Positions 62,203 to 64,000 of a stretch of 64,000 bases of DNA are shown here, piece after piece. Origin of the DNA: Ignavibacteriales bacterium (lineage in GTDB: Bacteria > Bacteroidota > Ignavibacteria > Ignavibacteriales > Melioribacteraceae); contig JAIOYW010000011.1 of the NCBI GenBank assembly GCA_021740915.1, positions 62,001 through 126,000 on the forward strand, given 5' to 3'. The translations under genes were made by a program, and so were the position numbers. The notes beneath the pieces were generated by a model that did not search any database, was not told the DNA's origin, and was given only the letters and a program-made list of their open reading frames with translations. Each line of letters opens with the position of its first letter. Position 1 is the stretch's first letter.

Positions 62203-63114
62203 ATGACAGACTTTATTGGTGACATTCACGGACATGCAGATAAACTGGAAGAACTGCTGAAAAAATTGGGTTATACAATTGTCAATGGTTCATATAAACA
62301 TCCTGAAAGGAAAGCCTTATTTGTCGGCGACTATATTGACAGGGGACCACAAATCCGGGAAACACTTCAAATTGTTAAAGCAATGGTAGATAGTGAAAGT
62401 GCCGTTGCATTAATGGGCAACCATGAATATAATGCTCTGTGCTTCCATTTCCAGGACAGTAAAGGCGGACACCTCAGAAAACATTCAATCAAAAATATTT
62501 TACAGCATTATGAAACACTTAAACAATTTCAAAACAAACAGAAAGAATATGAAAAATATTTAGAATGGTTTATGACGTTGCCGCTTTATTACGAAACTGA
62601 CACATTCAGAGCTGTTCACGCTTGCTGGGATTACAACAACATTGAATACTTAAGGCTGACACTGGTTGAGGACAGATTGACGGACGATCTTATTTATGAA
62701 TCAGTAAAAAAGGGAACTGAGTTATACGAAGCTATTGATCAGACATTAAAAGGGAAAGAGATAATAATGCCGAAGGGAGGATCCTTTGTGGATAAGGACG
62801 GGAATGAAAGAAACGAAATTAGAATAAAATGGTGGGAAAACCCTCTCGAGATGACCTATAAATCAATCAGTATTTTACCTATTGAGCAGTTGCCGGAACA
62901 GCCTGTTAAAGCTTCAGAATTGAAATCAAACAACTACTACCAGCGTGAGGATAAAAAAATATTCTTCGGTCATTATTGGCTTGATGGGGAACCATCCTTA
63001 TATAGGGAGAATATTTGTTGTTTGGATTATAGTGTGGCAAAACGCGGAAAACTTGTAGCTTACCGCTTTGATGGAGAAAAAAATTTGGACAAAAGAAATT
63101 TGATATATGTTTGA
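62203..63114 (+). CDS. Calcineurin-like metallophosphoesterase (PrpA/ApaH type)
   Basis: 303 residues. Metal-binding motifs are complete: F-I-G-D-I-H-G-H (residue 4 on), F-V-G-D-Y-I-D-R-G-P (about 45), L-M-G-N-H-E-Y (about 73), A-V-H-A-C-W (about 140) and late F-G-H-Y-W. This is the PPP/ApaH group, acting on phosphoproteins or dinucleoside polyphosphates. It could process nucleotides together with the adjacent SLOG protein; that link is inference only. Confidence 0.88.
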   Translation: MTDFIGDIHGHADKLEELLKKLGYTIVNGSYKHPERKALFVGDYIDRGPQIRETLQIVKAMVDSESAVALMGNHEYNALCFHFQDSKGGHLRKHSIKNILQHYETLKQFQNKQKEYEKYLEWFMTLPLYYETDTFRAVHACWDYNNIEYLRLTLVEDRLTDDLIYESVKKGTELYEAIDQTLKGKEIIMPKGGSFVDKDGNERNEIRIKWWENPLEMTYKSISILPIEQLPEQPVKASELKSNNYYQREDKKIFFGHYWLDGEPSLYRENICCLDYSVAKRGKLVAYRFDGEKNLDKRNLIYV

Positions 63115-63288
63115 GAAAATTGCAGGATATTGGCAATAGGCCGGATATAATACTCCGCCGACAATTTTCGGGGTTCAAGATAATACATTGCTCAGGATGA
63201 ACATTTGTGATACTGCCCCGCCAGATGCTAATTTGTAATCCATTGAAAAAGAATCTATCTTGAAAAACTGAAGAACACATTATAGATT

Positions 63289-63595
63289 ATTATAGAAAAA
63301 TTATTAGTTACGGGAGCAACCGGCTATTTAGGAAAGTATTTTACAGCAGAACGTCTTTCTGGAAATTATCGTAATACGCTCATCGTCCTGGATAAAGGCA
63401 GGAAAAATCTGCGTAATGATAAGGCGGAAATAAGTGAGGCTGAGTTAACAATGTCAGAAGCGCTGGAAGATATCTGCGTTGTTATAAGCAATTAAGGCGG
63501 CCTGAAATACTTGGACGTTGATTACAAGGCAAATGCGAATCTGATTGACTTAGCTAAAAAAATGCGTGATTAAAATGTAAAAATATTAACTGGAT
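63289..63595 (+). pseudogene. NAD(P)-binding short-chain dehydrogenase/NmrA-like remnant
   Basis: The frame reads K-L-L-V-T-G-A-T-G-Y-L-G-K (the GxxGxxG dinucleotide loop), then V-V-I-S-N followed by a stop (63493-63495), and continues in frame as Y-L-D-V-D-Y-K-A-N-A-N-L-I-D-L-A-K-K-M-R-D before a second stop. Parts between are shorter than in intact relatives and no start codon is present, so it is a decayed gene. Confidence 0.75.
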
Positions 63596-63599
63596 AAAG

Positions 63600-64000
63600 A
63601 TGCAGATACCACTTAACCACTTCGTGCAATATATAGACGAAACCATATTAAATCGCGGTTATTCGTATTACAAAAACAAACATGTTTACGAACTTGAAGA
63701 ACTTAGCGCAGGCAAATTTAGCGCCATAGTCGAAGGGACTCAGGATTATACCGTACAATTAACTATTAATAACGGAATAATAACTGAGCATGTCTGCGAT
63801 TGTCCCTATGATATGGGACCGGTTTGCAAACACATAGCTGCCGTTATATTTTACCTGCAACAAGATGAGTTAGAACTAAATAAAAGAACAAAAAGATTAA
63901 AAACAAACCAAGCTTCTGAACCTGTTAAACGAAAATCTGTTGCCCGACAAATTGATGAACTACTCGAAAAAACCACTCACGAAGAACTTAAACAATTTAT
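63600..64000 (+). CDS. SWIM zinc-finger protein (3' end cut by window edge)
   Basis: 133 codons from the ATG at 63600 to the window edge. Residues 80-95 contain C-D-C-P-Y-D-M-G-P-V-C-K-H, the CxCx(n)CxH SWIM finger, followed by A-A-V-I-F-Y-L-Q and a charged linker (K-R-T-K-R-L-K). In bacteria such proteins may be small SWIM proteins or N-termini of SNF2 helicases; which one applies cannot be seen here. Confidence 0.85.
   Translation, partial: MQIPLNHFVQYIDETILNRGYSYYKNKHVYELEELSAGKFSAIVEGTQDYTVQLTINNGIITEHVCDCPYDMGPVCKHIAAVIFYLQQDELELNKRTKRLKTNQASEPVKRKSVARQIDELLEKTTHEELKQF

Overview
The window looks like chromosome of a member of the Ignavibacteria or a close relative in the Bacteroidota/Chlorobiota group. 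The evidence is several secreted proteins ending in the NYPNPFNPSTTI-type type IX secretion sorting domain (14926-16785, 26108-27628, 36821-39877, 40083-41849), SusC/FecA-like TonB receptors with carboxypeptidase-type N-domains, a FecR/ECF-sigma pair, and a beta-propeller hybrid sensor kinase. No rRNA is present, so the placement is inferred from protein style.

Left part, 1-24050: housekeeping and envelope functions. A minus-strand locus (11684 down to 1) holds an ECF sigma factor, FecR anti-sigma, STN-type TonB receptor, lamin-tail lipoprotein, ABC ATPase and permease, a DUF4857-like protein, an outer-membrane barrel and a Ycf48-like propeller. It looks like one cell-surface-signalling and transport locus. 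A scrambled tRNA-Ser(UGA)/GIY-YIG region (12049-12784) follows. Next are plus-strand genes: SGNH hydrolase, a T9SS cargo, DUF6265-like, an MlaF-like ATPase, RadA, a TonB receptor and an anion transporter.

Middle, 24150-30700: a minus-strand string of accessory genes separated by imperfect palindromes that resemble integron attC sites, with GTTGGGC/GCCCAAC and TATAAC/GTTATA cores. No integron integrase is visible, so it would be a cluster of attC sites lacking an integrase. The cargo includes two predicted PD-(D/E)XK nucleases, a possible third, and a T9SS propeller protein. An IS1634-type insertion sequence sits in the terminal attC-like site and has made a target duplication of about 118 bp.

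The stretch 31500-41900 is core-like again: a hybrid sensor kinase with a LuxR-type regulator, small proteins and two T9SS cargo proteins.

Right part, 42000-64000: a second, plus-strand accessory array with attC-like spacers. It carries a DUF4932 metallopeptidase, serine hydrolase, AlkD-like protein, orphan TrpF, GH16 hydrolase, a YdeI-like gene with a probable ATT start, fused remnants of DJ-1 and Eco57I-type genes, and a DUF1016 nuclease. A KilA-N domain fused to a stripped-down DnaE-type polymerase core comes next, then a complete type I Zorya anti-phage system (zorABCD, 52420-59569). DUF2130, SLOG, phosphoesterase and SWIM-finger genes follow. The most novel item is the KilA-N/mini-DnaE protein beside Zorya. 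The clearest complete system is Zorya carried inside an attC-rich accessory region.
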